A stretch of DNA of 64,000 nucleotides from Alphaproteobacteria bacterium (GTDB lineage Bacteria > Pseudomonadota > Alphaproteobacteria > Rhodospirillales > Rhodospirillaceae). The position numbers and the translations under genes were made by a program. The stretch is from contig QJZR01000002.1 of NCBI GenBank assembly GCA_003246625.1, forward strand, positions 62,001 through 126,000, written 5' to 3'. The notes beneath the pieces were generated by a model. That model made no database searches. It was given only the letters and a program-made list of their open reading frames with translations, and was not told where the DNA came from. Positions 34,478-45,900 of the stretch are shown one piece after another (position 1 is the first letter of the stretch; every line of letters begins with the position of its first letter).

Positions 34478-34691
34478 CGATGCACGCACCGCGGGGAATG
34501 CACGGCGGCCTCCGTTTCTCGGATCACGCGAAGATTACGTGTTTTATGAACGTACCGCAACGTGTGACGGTGGCGCGGCGATAGAGGGTTTTCTTCGGGG
34601 GCGTTTGCGCGTATATGGGAGGGTCCGTTTCCCAGGGGTAGCGCGCGTTTCGCGCCCATGGGGGCGATCACCCGAGGGAGAGTGAAGGCCC

Positions 34692-36092
34692 ATGGCCGAG
34701 AGCAAGAATTGGACCCCCGAATCCTGGCGCAGCCGTCCGATCGTGCAGATGCCGGACTATCCGGACGTCGAGTCGCTGCAACGCGTCGAGGACCGTTTGC
34801 GCAACTATCCGCCGCTGGTCTTCGCCGGTGAGGCGCGCAGCCTGAAGCGCACCCTGGCCGACGCGTCGGAGGGACGGGGCTTTCTGCTGCAAGGCGGCGA
34901 CTGCGCCGAAAGCTTCGCCGACTTCCATCCCAACACCATCCGCGACACCTTCCGCATTCTGTTGCAGATGGCGGTGGTCCTGACCTTCGGCGGGTCGATG
35001 CCGGTGGTCAAGGTGGGGCGCATGGCCGGGCAGTTCGCCAAGCCGCGTTCCGCGCCGACCGAGATGGTCAACGGCGTCGAGCTGCCCTCTTATCGCGGCG
35101 ACATGATCAACGGCGCGGAGGCGACCCTGGCGGCGCGTCTGCCCGATCCCGAACGTCTGGTGCAGGCCTACAACCAGGCGGCGGCGACGCTCAACCTTTT
35201 GCGCGCCTTCTCGCAGGGCGGTTACGCCAACCTGCAGTCGGTGCATCAGTGGAACCTGGATTTCCTGGCGGATACGCCGCAGGCGCACCGCTATAACGAC
35301 CTGGCCAACCGCATCGACGAGGCGCTGTCCTTCATGGCCGCCTGCGGCGTCACCCCGGAACTGGTGACGCAGATGCGCGAGACCGACTTCTATACCTCGC
35401 ACGAGGCGCTGCACCTCAACTACGAGCAGGCGCTGACCCGCGTCGATTCCACCACCGGCGACTGGTACGACTGTTCCGCGCACATGCTGTGGATCGGCGA
35501 CCGCACCCGCCAGTTGGACGGCGCCCACGTCGAGTTCCTGCGCGGCGTCGGCAACCCGCTGGGGGTGAAGGCGGGGCCGTCGATGCCGCCCGACGACCTG
35601 TTGCGGCTGTGCGACATCCTCAACCCGGACAACGAACCCGGCCGCCTGACCGTGATCGCCCGCATGGGCGCCGACCAGGTCGAGGCCAAGCTGCCGCCCC
35701 TGGTCCGCGCGATCAAGGCCGAGGGCCGCAAGGTGCTGTGGTCGTGCGACCCGATGCACGGCAACACCGAAAAGGTGTCCAGCGGCTACAAGACCCGCGA
35801 TTTCGAACGCATCCTCGCCGAGGTGAAGGGCTTCTTCGCGGTGCACGCGGCGGAAGGCACCTATGCCGGCGGCGTGCACTTCGAGCTTACCGGGCAGAAC
35901 GTCACCGAGTGCATCGGCGGCGCCGTCGCGGTGACCGAGGATACCCTGGGCGATCGGTACGAAACCGCCTGCGACCCGCGGCTCAACGCCGACCAGTCGT
36001 TGGAACTGGCGTTCCTGTTGGCCGGTCAGTTGCGCGCCGAACGCGACAAGGTGCGGGCGCACGCGCACGCGCAGGCGCTGGCGGCGAAATAG
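34692..36092 (+). CDS. class II 3-deoxy-7-phosphoheptulonate (DAHP) synthase
   Basis: 466 residues, the usual length of plant-type class II DAHP synthases. [67 protein letters not shown] and [15 protein letters not shown] are family hallmarks; the Cys in GGDCAE, His in CDPMHGN and Glu in HFELTG bind the metal. It condenses phosphoenolpyruvate and erythrose 4-phosphate, the first step to aromatic amino acids. Good ribosome site GGGAGAG. No other aro gene adjoins. Followed 71 bases later by pncB on the same strand. Confidence 0.95.
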   Translation: MAESKNWTPESWRSRPIVQMPDYPDVESLQRVEDRLRNYPPLVFAGEARSLKRTLADASEGRGFLLQGGDCAESFADFHPNTIRDTFRILLQMAVVLTFGGSMPVVKVGRMAGQFAKPRSAPTEMVNGVELPSYRGDMINGAEATLAARLPDPERLVQAYNQAAATLNLLRAFSQGGYANLQSVHQWNLDFLADTPQAHRYNDLANRIDEALSFMAACGVTPELVTQMRETDFYTSHEALHLNYEQALTRVDSTTGDWYDCSAHMLWIGDRTRQLDGAHVEFLRGVGNPLGVKAGPSMPPDDLLRLCDILNPDNEPGRLTVIARMGADQVEAKLPPLVRAIKAEGRKVLWSCDPMHGNTEKVSSGYKTRDFERILAEVKGFFAVHAAEGTYAGGVHFELTGQNVTECIGGAVAVTEDTLGDRYETACDPRLNADQSLELAFLLAGQLRAERDKVRAHAHAQALAAK

Positions 36093-36163
36093 GGCGGGAA
36101 CGAAGGGCCGTCATGTCCGCGCGCGTCCCTCAGCCATCGGACGCGGCGGGGAAGGAGGGTTTC

Positions 36164-37330
36164 ATGGTGGCCAAGTGCTCGGGCGCGGATTGCTGCGCCG
36201 CCGTCACGCATCCCGCCGCTGGCGAGGTGCCGTTCTATACCGACAAGTACTTCACCCGCACCCGGCAGATCGTCGAACGCTACGGCGACATCGAGGTCAC
36301 CTACGCGGTGTTCATGCGCCGCCCGGTGCTGCACACGCCGCGCATCGCGGTCGCCTGGCTGCGGCAGGCGATGGCGGCAAAGGGCGCCGCGGTGAAGATC
36401 GAGGAACGCTTCGCCGAGGGCGACTGGGTGGGCGCGGGCGAACCGATGCTCTATATCACCGGGTCCTTCGCCGCCCTGTCCGAGATGGAAACCCTGTTTC
36501 TGCAAAAGATCGGGTCCGCCGCGGTCGCCGCCTTCGACGCCTATCAGATGTGCTGCGAACTGCCGAAGACCGCCTTTCTGGCGATGGACGCGCGGCATTG
36601 CGCGGGGACCGAGATGGCCGACCTGATGGCCTATGCCGCCTCGGTCGGGGCGAAAGCGGCGCAGGCCAAGGTCGGGGCGGTCGGCTTCGTCGGCAACGCC
36701 ACCGACGCCACCGCCCACTATTTCGGCCAGGAGGAAGGTCTGGGCACCATGCCGCACGCCCTGATCGGCTATGCCGGATCGACGTTGCGCGCCGCCGAGA
36801 TGTTCCACGAGACCTTTCCCGAGGTGCCGCTATACGTCCTGGTCGATTACTTCGGGCGCGAGGTCACCGACACCCTGGCGGTGTGCGAACGTTTCCCCGA
36901 ACTGGCGCGGGCGGGCAACCTCGGCGTCCGGCTCGACACCCACGGCGGCCGTTTCGTCGAGGGGCTGGACACCCAGTCCTCGTACGCGGTGCTCGACAAG
37001 CACGCGCCCTATGCCCTGCGCGCCTATCGTTCCGAGGTGGAGCTGAAACACCTGATCGGCACCGGGGTTTCCGCCGCCGCGATCTGGCACCTGCGCGAGA
37101 CCCTGGACACCCATGGCTTCCCCAAGGTGAAGATCATCGCCTCCAGCGGTTTTTCGGGGAAGAAGTGCAGCGTGATGGCCCTGGCCAAGGCGCCGATCGA
37201 CATCATCGGCACCGGCTCTTTCCTGCCGGACCTGTGGAACGAGACCTACGCCACCGCCGACATCGTCGCCTATGCCGGGGAGCCCAAGGTCAAGGTCGGG
37301 CGCGAGTTTCTGCTGCGCGCCAAGGCCTGA
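36164..37330 (+). CDS. pncB: nicotinate phosphoribosyltransferase
   Basis: 388 residues from ATG 36164, chosen because AAGGAGGG stands five bases before it; an in-frame ATG at 36113 would add 17 residues. FYTDKYFTRTRQIVE, ARHCAGTEMADL, GNATDATAHYF, GTMPHALIG, VLVDYFGREVTD, RLDTHGGRFVEG and IIGTGSFLP are typical of the nicotinate phosphoribosyltransferase family. It makes nicotinate mononucleotide from nicotinate and PRPP, the entry to NAD salvage. nadE lies 1 kb on, separated by one unknown gene. Confidence 0.9.
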   Translation: MVAKCSGADCCAAVTHPAAGEVPFYTDKYFTRTRQIVERYGDIEVTYAVFMRRPVLHTPRIAVAWLRQAMAAKGAAVKIEERFAEGDWVGAGEPMLYITGSFAALSEMETLFLQKIGSAAVAAFDAYQMCCELPKTAFLAMDARHCAGTEMADLMAYAASVGAKAAQAKVGAVGFVGNATDATAHYFGQEEGLGTMPHALIGYAGSTLRAAEMFHETFPEVPLYVLVDYFGREVTDTLAVCERFPELARAGNLGVRLDTHGGRFVEGLDTQSSYAVLDKHAPYALRAYRSEVELKHLIGTGVSAAAIWHLRETLDTHGFPKVKIIASSGFSGKKCSVMALAKAPIDIIGTGSFLPDLWNETYATADIVAYAGEPKVKVGREFLLRAKA

Positions 37331-37346
37331 CCGCGTCTTCGTCGTC

Positions 37347-38189
37347 CTAGACCGAAACCCCGGCGCGGTGCGCCGCCGTGTCCAGCGCGGCGAAGAACCG
37401 CGACGCCGCCGCGACGAACTGCGGCCCGTGCCGTTGCGCCGGGCCGTCCTCGCCATAATCGTTCATCGCCTCGCGCAGCATCTGGGTTTCCGCCAGCAGC
37501 AGGGCGATGGCGTGCCGTTCCGAGAACTGCCAGTCCTGGTCGTGGACGTTGCGGCTGGGCGCGGTGTGCGCGTCGATCATCGCCACCAGCCAGGCGAGGC
37601 GGCGTTCGAAGTCCATGAAGTGGCCGATTACCGCGACGCTGATGTCGATCATCATCCTGCGGGTGTCGGGGTCGGCGAACACCGCCGACCACACCGGGTC
37701 GCCGGTCATCGGGTTGAGGTGGGCGGCGACCAGGGCCTCCGCCTGACGGCTGTAGGAATCGGTGCGGTCCTGGCCCAGCATCGCGGCGATGGCGCAGATC
37801 AGGCCGGGGATGACGCGGCGCGACAGCATCGGATAGGTGCTGGGCGTCACCGGTCCGGGCGAGGTGCCGAAATGCGGGAACAGCGGCAGCAGGGGTTCGG
37901 TGACGACGCGTTCGAAGGGCGGCAGGGACCGTCCTTCCGCCTCGTTGAGCAGGCGGCGGCATTCGTGGAACGACAGGGTGGTCAAGGGATGGGTTTGCAG
38001 GAATTCGCGGGCGATGCCGCGCATCACCTGCACGTCCACCGTCTCGCCCCGCTCGGCGGATCGTTGCGCGTAGAACTGGATGAAGTCCGCCAGAAGTGCG
38101 TTGGGGGCTTTGAGGGGACAATGAACGCCACCCGCCGTGTCGACGTGAACGTGCGCGTCTGGGGCATGCAGCATGGCTGCGGCGGACAT
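37347..38189 (-). CDS. protein of unknown function
   Basis: 280 residues from ATG 38189 with GGAGGA before it; an upstream in-frame ATG at 38201 overlaps that ribosome site. I recognise no family. The protein is soluble, mostly helical, with no signal peptide, and fairly rich in His and Met. Conserved-looking stretches are EFLQTHPLTTLSFHECRRLL, NPMTGDPVWSAVFADPDTRR and IGHFMDFERRLAWLVAMIDA. It lies between pncB (converging) and nadE (diverging). The spacer to nadE holds an 11-base inverted repeat, so the gene may be co-regulated with NAD synthesis. Confidence 0.6.
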   Translation of the reverse strand: MSAAAMLHAPDAHVHVDTAGGVHCPLKAPNALLADFIQFYAQRSAERGETVDVQVMRGIAREFLQTHPLTTLSFHECRRLLNEAEGRSLPPFERVVTEPLLPLFPHFGTSPGPVTPSTYPMLSRRVIPGLICAIAAMLGQDRTDSYSRQAEALVAAHLNPMTGDPVWSAVFADPDTRRMMIDISVAVIGHFMDFERRLAWLVAMIDAHTAPSRNVHDQDWQFSERHAIALLLAETQMLREAMNDYGEDGPAQRHGPQFVAAASRFFAALDTAAHRAGVSV

Positions 38190-38210
38190 CGTATCCTCCA
38201 TAAGGATGAT

Positions 38211-38256
38211 ATAAGTATGAGTATGATACCTCTTTTCTCGAAAATCTCATACTTAT
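38211..38256. promoter_or_regulatory. 11-base inverted repeat in the divergent spacer before nadE, probable operator
   Basis: ATAAGTATGAG (38211-38221) and CTCATACTTAT (38246-38256) are perfect inverted copies separated by 24 bases, in an AT-rich island. The right arm overlaps TATAAA (38254-38259), a good -10 for nadE, and the left arm gives TATATC on the minus strand, a possible -10 for the unknown gene. The symmetry suggests one dimeric or tetrameric repressor acting on both. Confidence 0.55.
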
Positions 38257-38369
38257 AAATGAATTTTGCCCCCTCTCTTTTGGCGTAGACGATGGGTGGC
38301 GGCCCGCGTTGACAGCGCCCCCGCTAAGGCCCTAGGTTGCCAGAAGCAAGCCATCGGGAAAGGGCGGAA

Positions 38370-40034
38370 ATGCAAGGGCTTCTCGGCATCGCACTGTTGC
38401 AGGTCAATCCCACGGTCGGCGCGGTCGCGGCGAACGCGGCGCGCATCGCCGCCGCCTATGGTCGGGCGCGGGCCGCCGGCGCGGATCTGGCGGTGGCGCC
38501 CGAACTGGCGTTGTCCGGCTATCCGCCCGAGGATCTGGTGCGCCGCGCCGCGTTCCTGGAACGGGTGGACGCGGCCCTGGCCGATCTGGCGAAGCTGACC
38601 GTGGACGGCCCCGCCCTGGTGGTCGGCGCGCCCCGCCGCCGCGCGGGCGACGGCATCCGGGGCAGCGCCAACGTCGCGGTGGTGCTGGCCGATGGCAAAA
38701 TCGCCGCCGAGGTGGACAAGGTCCACCTGCCGAATTACGGCGTTTTCGACGAGGCGCGGGTGTTCGCGCCGGGGCCGCTGCCCGAACCGGTGGAGATCGC
38801 CGGACGGCGCGTCGGCCTGATGATCTGCGAGGACATGTGGTACGCCGACGTCGCCCTGCGCCTGAAGGAGCGGGGCGCGGAAATCCTGGTGGTGCTGAAC
38901 GGTTCGCCGTTCGAAACCGACAAGGAGGGCGCCCGCCTGGAACAGGCGCGGGCGCGGGTGGCGGCGACCGGGCTGCCGCTGGTCTACGTCAACCAGGTGG
39001 GCGGCCAGGACGAACTGGTCTTCGACGGCGCGTCGTTCGTTCTCGACGCGGCGGGGGCCGAGGTGCTGCGCATGGCCGACTGGGAAGAGGGCGAGGCGCT
39101 GGCGCGCTGCGACGCCGGGACGGCGGGGCTGGTTCCCCGTCCGGGGGAAATGGCGTCCCCGCCGGTGCGCGAGGAGTCCCTCTATCGCGCCCTGCTGACC
39201 GGCCTGCGCGACTATATCGGCAAGAACCGTTTCCCCGGCGTCATCCTGGGCCTGTCCGGCGGCATCGACAGCGCGCTCGCCGCGGCTCTGGCGGTCGACG
39301 CCCTGGGGGCGGAGCGGGTGACCTGCGTGATGATGCCCTCGCCCTATACCAGCCGCGAAAGCCTGGAGGACGCGGCGGCGGTGGCCGAGCTGCTGGGCTG
39401 CCGCCTGCACGAAATCGGCATCGGTCCGGCGATGGAGGCCTTCGCCGCGATGCTGGCGCCGCACTTCGCCGGGCTGCCGCCCAACGAGGCGGAGGAAAAC
39501 ATCCAGTCCCGCGCCCGCGGCCTGGCCCTGATGGCGCTGTCCAACAAGCTGGGACCGATGGTCCTGGCCACCGGCAACAAGTCCGAGATGAGCGTCGGCT
39601 ACGCCACCCTCTACGGCGACATGTGCGGCGGCTTCGCGGTGCTGAAGGACGTCTACAAGATGGACGTCTTCGCCCTGTCGCGCTGGCGCAACGCGCACCG
39701 TCCGGCGGGGGCGTTGGGGCCGGAAGGCGCGGTGATGCCCGAACGGGTGATCACCAAGCCGCCGACCGCCGAATTGAAACCCGGCCAGAGGGACGAGGAC
39801 AGCCTGCCGCCCTATGTTCGTCTGGACGCCATCCTCTCCCGTCTGATCGAAGGCGAACAGGCGCCCGAGGCGATCGTCCGCGAGGGCTTCGCCGCCGCCG
39901 AGGTGGACCGGGTCTGGCGCCTGTTGAACGGCGCCGAGTACAAACGGCGGCAATCGCCGCCCGGGGTGAAGACGACGCGTCTTGCCTTCGGCCGCGACCG
40001 CCGTTATCCCATCACCAATGGTTTCAGGGATTGA
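38370..40034 (+). CDS. nadE: NAD+ synthase, glutamine-dependent
   Basis: 554 residues from ATG 38370. Two domains: a nitrilase-type glutaminase (Glu in [14 protein letters not shown], Lys in [14 protein letters not shown], Cys in GLMICEDMW), then the ATP-binding synthase with [13 protein letters not shown] (P-loop-like SGGxDS), [23 protein letters not shown] and [15 protein letters not shown]. It amidates nicotinate adenine dinucleotide to NAD+ using glutamine. Length and motifs are complete. A palindromic operator lies about 115-160 bases upstream. gltX follows after 10 bases, so they are probably co-transcribed. Confidence 0.95.
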   Translation: MQGLLGIALLQVNPTVGAVAANAARIAAAYGRARAAGADLAVAPELALSGYPPEDLVRRAAFLERVDAALADLAKLTVDGPALVVGAPRRRAGDGIRGSANVAVVLADGKIAAEVDKVHLPNYGVFDEARVFAPGPLPEPVEIAGRRVGLMICEDMWYADVALRLKERGAEILVVLNGSPFETDKEGARLEQARARVAATGLPLVYVNQVGGQDELVFDGASFVLDAAGAEVLRMADWEEGEALARCDAGTAGLVPRPGEMASPPVREESLYRALLTGLRDYIGKNRFPGVILGLSGGIDSALAAALAVDALGAERVTCVMMPSPYTSRESLEDAAAVAELLGCRLHEIGIGPAMEAFAAMLAPHFAGLPPNEAEENIQSRARGLALMALSNKLGPMVLATGNKSEMSVGYATLYGDMCGGFAVLKDVYKMDVFALSRWRNAHRPAGALGPEGAVMPERVITKPPTAELKPGQRDEDSLPPYVRLDAILSRLIEGEQAPEAIVREGFAAAEVDRVWRLLNGAEYKRRQSPPGVKTTRLAFGRDRRYPITNGFRD

Positions 40035-40044
40035 AGGTCCGTTC

Positions 40045-41385
40045 ATGGCGGTCAAGGTTCGTTTCGCCCCCAGCCCCACCGGCTATCTGCACATCGGCAA
40101 CGCCCGCACGGCGTTGATCAACTGGCTGTTCGCCAAGCGCGCGGGGGGCGGTTTCCTGCTGCGGCTCGACGACACCGACGTCGAACGCTCGACCGCGGCC
40201 TATGCCGAGGGCATCCGCGACGACCTGGCTTGGCTGGGGCTGACCTGGGACGACGAGAAAAGCCAGATCGCCCGGCTTTCCCGCTATGCCGAGGTGGGCG
40301 AGGCGCTGGCCGCCTCCGGGCGCCTCTACGCCTGCTACGAGACGCCGGAGGAACTGGAGTACAAACGCCGCCGTCAGCGGGCCAAGGGGCTGCCGCCGAT
40401 CTATGACCGCGAGGGGCTTTCCCTTGCCGCCGCCGACCGCGCCCGCCTGGAGGCGGAGGGCCGCCGTCCGCACTGGCGTTTCCGTCTGGAACACCAGGAA
40501 ACCGCCTGGAACGACCTGGTGCGCGGGCCGCAGTCCTATCACGGCGCGCACCTCTCCGACCCGGTGGTGCGCCGCGCCGACGGCAGCTGGCTCTACATGC
40601 TGCCCAGCGTCATCGACGACGCCGATTTCGCCATCACCCACGTGCTGCGCGGCGAGGACCACGTCACCAACACCGCGGTGCAGATTCAGATGTTCCAGGC
40701 GTTGGGCGCGGCGGTGCCGGTGTTCGGCCACGTGCCCCTGATCACCGGCCCCGGCGGCGAAGGCATGTCGAAGCGCGAGGGGGCGCAGGCGGTGCGCGAC
40801 TTTCGCGCCGAAGGCGTCGAGCCCGCGCCGATGCTGGCCATGCTGGCCAGCCTGGGCACGGCGGAGGCGCCGGACCCCGAGGCCGATCTGGCCGCCCTGG
40901 TCGACCGCTTCGACATCCACCACTTCGGCCGTTCCCAGCCGCAGTTCGATCCGGCGGAACTGACGGCGGTGAACGCCCGCCATCTGCACGCCCTGCCGTT
41001 TTCGGCGGCGAAGGCCCGTCTGGCCGAGATCGGCCTGGGCGACGCCGGGCAGGATTTCTGGCTGGCGGTGCGCGCCAACCTTGTCCGCTTCGCCGATGCG
41101 CATATCTGGTGGAAGGTGATCCGCGAACCGTTGGTGCCCCTGATCGAGGACGCCGAGGTCGCCGCCGCCGCCGCCCGCGCCTTGCCGCCCGAACCCTGGG
41201 ACGAAACCACCTGGGCCGCGCTGGCCGACGCGGTCAAGGCCGCGACCGGGAAAAAGGGCCGCGCCCTGTTCCATCCGCTGCGTTTGGCCTTGACCGGACG
41301 CGAGAACGGGCCCGAACTGAAGGTCCTGCTGCCGATGATCGGGCGGGAGAGGGCGCTGGCCCGTCTCTCCGGCCGCACCGCCTGA
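40045..41385 (+). CDS. gltX: glutamyl-tRNA synthetase
   Basis: 446 residues from ATG 40045. The class I signature is [20 protein letters not shown] and the KMSKS-type loop is [19 protein letters not shown] and [12 protein letters not shown] also fit. It charges tRNA-Glu, and in many alphaproteobacteria also tRNA-Gln or tRNA-Glu for amidation. Alphaproteobacteria often have two gltX genes and only one is seen here. It is followed 24 bases later by cysS, so two aminoacyl-tRNA synthetases sit together behind nadE. Confidence 0.92.
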   Translation: MAVKVRFAPSPTGYLHIGNARTALINWLFAKRAGGGFLLRLDDTDVERSTAAYAEGIRDDLAWLGLTWDDEKSQIARLSRYAEVGEALAASGRLYACYETPEELEYKRRRQRAKGLPPIYDREGLSLAAADRARLEAEGRRPHWRFRLEHQETAWNDLVRGPQSYHGAHLSDPVVRRADGSWLYMLPSVIDDADFAITHVLRGEDHVTNTAVQIQMFQALGAAVPVFGHVPLITGPGGEGMSKREGAQAVRDFRAEGVEPAPMLAMLASLGTAEAPDPEADLAALVDRFDIHHFGRSQPQFDPAELTAVNARHLHALPFSAAKARLAEIGLGDAGQDFWLAVRANLVRFADAHIWWKVIREPLVPLIEDAEVAAAAARALPPEPWDETTWAALADAVKAATGKKGRALFHPLRLALTGRENGPELKVLLPMIGRERALARLSGRTA

Positions 41386-41409
41386 AGCCGAGAAAAGAAG
41401 GATCGAACC

Positions 41410-42792
41410 GTGACGCTTGCCGTTTACAACACCATGAGCCGCGCCAAGGAAACCTTCGTGCCGCTGGATCCCGGCCACGTGCGGATGTACGTCTGCGGGC
41501 CGACCGTCTACGACCGCGCGCACATCGGCAACGCCCGTCCGGTGGTGGTGTTCGACACCCTCTATCGCCTGCTCAAGCGCACCTATCCGCGCGTCACCTA
41601 TGCCCGCAACATCACCGACGTCGACGACAAGATCAACGCCCGCGCCGCGCAGTCGGGCCGATCCATCCGCGACATCACCGAGGAAACCGCCGCCTGGTAC
41701 CACCAGGACATGGACGCCCTCAACGCCCTGCGGCCGGACGTGGAACCGCGCGCCACCGAACATATCGGCGAAATGATCGCCCTGATCTCGGCCCTGATCG
41801 ACAAGGGGCATGCCTACGCGGCGGAAGGCCACGTGCTGTTCTCGGTCGCCTCGATGGCGGACTACGGCGCGCTGTCGCGCCGCTCCCGCGACGAGATGAT
41901 CGCCGGCGCCCGCGTCGAGGTCGCTCCCTACAAGAAGGATCCGGGCGACTTCGTGCTGTGGAAGCCCTCCACCCCCGACCAGCCGGGCTGGGACAGCCCC
42001 TGGGGGCGCGGCCGCCCCGGCTGGCACATCGAATGCTCGGCGATGAGCGGCAAGTACCTGGGCGAAAGCTTCGACGTGCACGGCGGCGGCCAGGATCTGG
42101 TCTTCCCCCATCACGAGAACGAAATCGCCCAGTCCACCTGCGCCCACGGGCCGGGCACCTTCGCCCGCTATTGGATGCACAACGGCTATCTGATGGTGGA
42201 GGGGGAGAAGATGTCGAAATCCCTCGGCAACTTCTTCACCGTGCACGACCTTCTCGCCAAGGCGCCGGGCGAGGCGATCCGCCTGACCCTGCTCTCCACC
42301 CACTACCACCAGCCGCTCAACTGGACCGACGACGGCCTGACCCAGGCGAAGCAGGCGCTCGACCGCTTCTACAGCGCGCTCGAACGGGCGGGCGAGGGCA
42401 CGGCCGACGCGGCGGCGGTGGAAGCCGAACTGCGCCCGGTTCTCGCGGCGCTGGAGGACGACCTCAACACCCCGGCGGCGATCGCCGCGATGCACGACAT
42501 CGCCGGACGCCTCAACAAATCCGCCGACGCCGCCGAACGGGCGGTGTTGAAGTCCGCCTTGTCGCAGGCGGGGGGACTGCTCGGCATTCTCGCCCAGACG
42601 CCGGAGTCCTGGCGTCGCGCCGGGGCGGCGGGCGGTCCGGGCGATGCCGAAATCGACGCCATGGTCGCCGCGCGCAACGCCGCGCGGGCCGCCCGCGACT
42701 TCGCCGAGGCCGACCGTCTGCGCCAGGCCCTGGCCGATGCCGGGGTGACCTTGGAGGACGGCCCCGCCGGAACCCGCTGGCGGCGGGGGTGA
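41410..42792 (+). CDS. cysS: cysteinyl-tRNA synthetase
   Basis: 460 residues, the standard length. [20 protein letters not shown] holds the Zn-binding Cys and the HIGN motif; WHIECSAM and HHENEIAQS complete the zinc site, and [11 protein letters not shown] is the KMSKS loop. It loads cysteine onto tRNA-Cys in the cytoplasm. GTG/ATG choice is clear: the protein begins [13 protein letters not shown], as in relatives. Third gene of the nadE-gltX-cysS run. Nothing unusual. Confidence 0.95.
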   Translation: MTLAVYNTMSRAKETFVPLDPGHVRMYVCGPTVYDRAHIGNARPVVVFDTLYRLLKRTYPRVTYARNITDVDDKINARAAQSGRSIRDITEETAAWYHQDMDALNALRPDVEPRATEHIGEMIALISALIDKGHAYAAEGHVLFSVASMADYGALSRRSRDEMIAGARVEVAPYKKDPGDFVLWKPSTPDQPGWDSPWGRGRPGWHIECSAMSGKYLGESFDVHGGGQDLVFPHHENEIAQSTCAHGPGTFARYWMHNGYLMVEGEKMSKSLGNFFTVHDLLAKAPGEAIRLTLLSTHYHQPLNWTDDGLTQAKQALDRFYSALERAGEGTADAAAVEAELRPVLAALEDDLNTPAAIAAMHDIAGRLNKSADAAERAVLKSALSQAGGLLGILAQTPESWRRAGAAGGPGDAEIDAMVAARNAARAARDFAEADRLRQALADAGVTLEDGPAGTRWRRG

Positions 42793-42949
42793 GCGTGCCG
42801 CTTTCCTCCCGGAATGGTGATATTTACATTGATCGTCCGGCGAACGGCAGGTAAGAGTTGATATCCAAAGAACTATACCTTCTCATTCTTTAGGGTTATA
42901 TCCTGACTTCCGGTTCCATTAGTACGTGTATGGTTGATGATTTGATGTC

Positions 42950-45900
42950 ATGTTTTCGGACATATGTCGGAAAATGCCGGAGCCGACGGCCGTGAATCCC
43001 TGCCTGGCCAAGCTCGACAAGGAAGAGATGCCCGCTCCCGGCGCGCGTTACGTGCTGCTGGTCGAGGACGACGCGCTGCACGCGCGGCTGGCGCAGATGT
43101 TCCTCTCCGACGGCGGCGGCGCCGTCGCCGCCGTGGACCATGCCGAAACCCTGGCGAGCGCGCTGGACCGCCTGTCTTCCACCGAATACGACGCGGTGAT
43201 TCTCGATCTCGGCCTGCCGGACGGGCAGGGGCTGGAGGTTCTGAGCTCGGTGCTGGTCGCCGCCGCCGGGGCGCCGGTTCTGGTGGTCACCGCCGACGAC
43301 CACGAAGGACTCGCCGTCGAGGCGGTGCGCCTGGGGGCGCAGGATTTTCTGATCAAGGGACGTTTCACCCGTCAGCAGTTGCGCGGCGCGGTGATCTACG
43401 CGATGGAACGCAAGCGGCGTCTGCGCGACGGCGTGGCGGAAGGGCTGCTGGAAAGCGTCCTCGCCGCCACCCAGAACGCGATCCTGGCGCTGCGCCCGGA
43501 AGGGGAGCGCGACGACCGCTTCTGGCGGGTGGTCGTGGCCAATCCGGTGTGCGAGGGGCTGTTCGGGCGTTCCCTGCGCGAGATCGAGGGCGCGCGTCTG
43601 GACGCGGTCTTGATCCGCAACCACTACGCCGAGATCGAGGCGGTGCTGTCCTCGGTTCTGGAACGCGGCGCGGTGCATCAGCATCAGCTTTGCCTGCAAA
43701 TCGGCAAGGACATGCGCTGGCTGTTGATGGACGCGGTGCCCTGCGGCGAGGTCGTGGCGCTGACCCTGACCGACGTCACCCCGATGAAGGCGCGCGAGGA
43801 CGAACTGGTCGCGGCGCAGAAGCTGGCGCAATCCGCCCTGGACGACAAGGTGGGGCTGCTGCTGGCGATGGGGCAGAAGGTGCCCGGCGCCCTGCAACGC
43901 ATCCTGTCGCGCCTGGACGACGCCGCCGAGTTCCTGGTCGAAACGCCGGAGACCGAGCGCCTGAAGTTCAATCTGGCGGGGGCGCGGGCCGAGGCCGCGA
44001 CGTTGTCCTCGGACGTCGACGCCCTGGTCAACCTGCGGCAAAGCGCGGGTTTCGCCTATGTCGGCGAGAACTATCTCTCGGTTCTGGAAATTTCGCCGGA
44101 TCTGTCGGCGGTGGTGCGCGCGGGGGACGGGGCGATCCTCTTCCTCAACGGCATCGGGCGGCAGATTCTCGAACTGCCGCCCAACGGCGACCTCTCCGGG
44201 CGGTCGTTCTGCGACTTCGTGCCCGCCGACTACGCGGTGCTGTTTGAGGACGGCATGTCGGCGTTGCGTGGCGAGGCGGCGCGGGTGCCGATGCACCTGG
44301 AACGCGCCGACGGCCATCTGGTGGATGTCGAACTGCTGGTGATGGATTGCCCGAACGTCGGCATCGAGGCCTGGGCGGGGCAGGACACGGTTCTGGTTTC
44401 GGCGGTGGACACGACGCGCCGCAACCGCGCCTCGCGCCGGATCATCGCGCGCGAGGAACAGCTGCGCAAAATCATGGACAACGTCGCCGACGCGGTGGTG
44501 GTGGTCGACGAGGACGGGCGCATCGAAACCCTGAACCATTCCACCGAAGTGGCGTTCGGCCTGCCGATGCGCGACCTGGTGGGGGCCGGGGTGGGGCGTC
44601 TGCTCGGTCCGGCGGAGGGACGGGACGGTCGCCCGATGACCGGGCTGGAGGCCTTTCTCGGCGGCGGCGTTCCGGCGCGGGTGTCGGGCTGGCGGCGTCA
44701 TCTGGGGCGGCGCGCCGACGGCGACCTGTTCCCCATCGAAATCGCGGTGCGCGACCTCAACCTGGGGGAACGCCACCTCTTCATCGGCCTGATCCGCGAC
44801 ATTTCCGAACGCGTCGCCTACGAGGAAAACATCCTCTACATGGCGACCCACGACCTGCTTACCACCCTCGACAACCGCACCCACTTCCACGACGAACTGG
44901 GGGTGGTTCTGGCCAAGGCGAAACAGGCCAACGCCCGTTTCGGGGTTATGTTCTTCGACCTCGACCACTTCAAGGCGATCAACGACAGCTTCGGCCACTT
45001 GGTCGGCGACCGCATTCTTTCGGTGTTCGCCAAGCGCCTGCAATCCTGCCTGGGCAACCGGGCGCGGCTGCTGGCGCGCCTGTCCGCCGACGAATTCATC
45101 GCGCTGGTCGAGAACTCGGGCGGTCCGGCGGAACTGATGCCGCTGGCCCATCAGGTCTGCGAGGTGACGAAGAAGCCGGTGGTGGTGGACAACCACTACA
45201 TCCGGGTCTCCTGCTGCATCGGCATCGCCGAGTATCCCGACGCCGGCCCCTATGCCGAGGATCTGATTCGCGGCGCGGAATTCGCGGTGCGCACCGCGAA
45301 GGGACAGGGGCGCGACACGGTGCAGGTCTACGACGAGGCCCTGTCCGCCAGCCTGGTCTATCGCCAGAGGCTGGAAACCGCGCTGACCACCGCGCTCGAC
45401 AGCGACGAGTTCCAGGTCTACTACCAGCCGAAGGTCGATCTCAAAACCGGCGAGGTGACCGGCGCCGAGGCCCTGATCCGTTGGTTCCACCCCGAACTGG
45501 GGCTGATTTCGCCCACCGACTTCATCCCCCTGGCCGAGGGCACGGGGCAGATCCGCGATATCGGCGAATGGGTGCTGCGCCAGGTCTGCCGCGACCAGGC
45601 GGATTGGCTGATCACCGGCGCCCGGCCGGTGCCGGTGGCGGTCAACCTGTCGGCGGTGCAGTTCCGCGACGTCAACCTGGATGCGACCTTGCGCCGCATT
45701 CTCGAGGAATACGACCTGCCCGCCAGCCTGCTGGAACTGGAACTCACCGAAAGCGCCCTGGTCGAGGACATCGACCAGACGGTGGACATCCTGACCCGTC
45801 TGAAGGCGCTGGGCCTGTCCATCGCCATCGACGATTTCGGCTCGGGCTATTCGTCGTTCGGCTATCTGACCCGCTTCCCCATCGACTGCCTGAAGATCGA

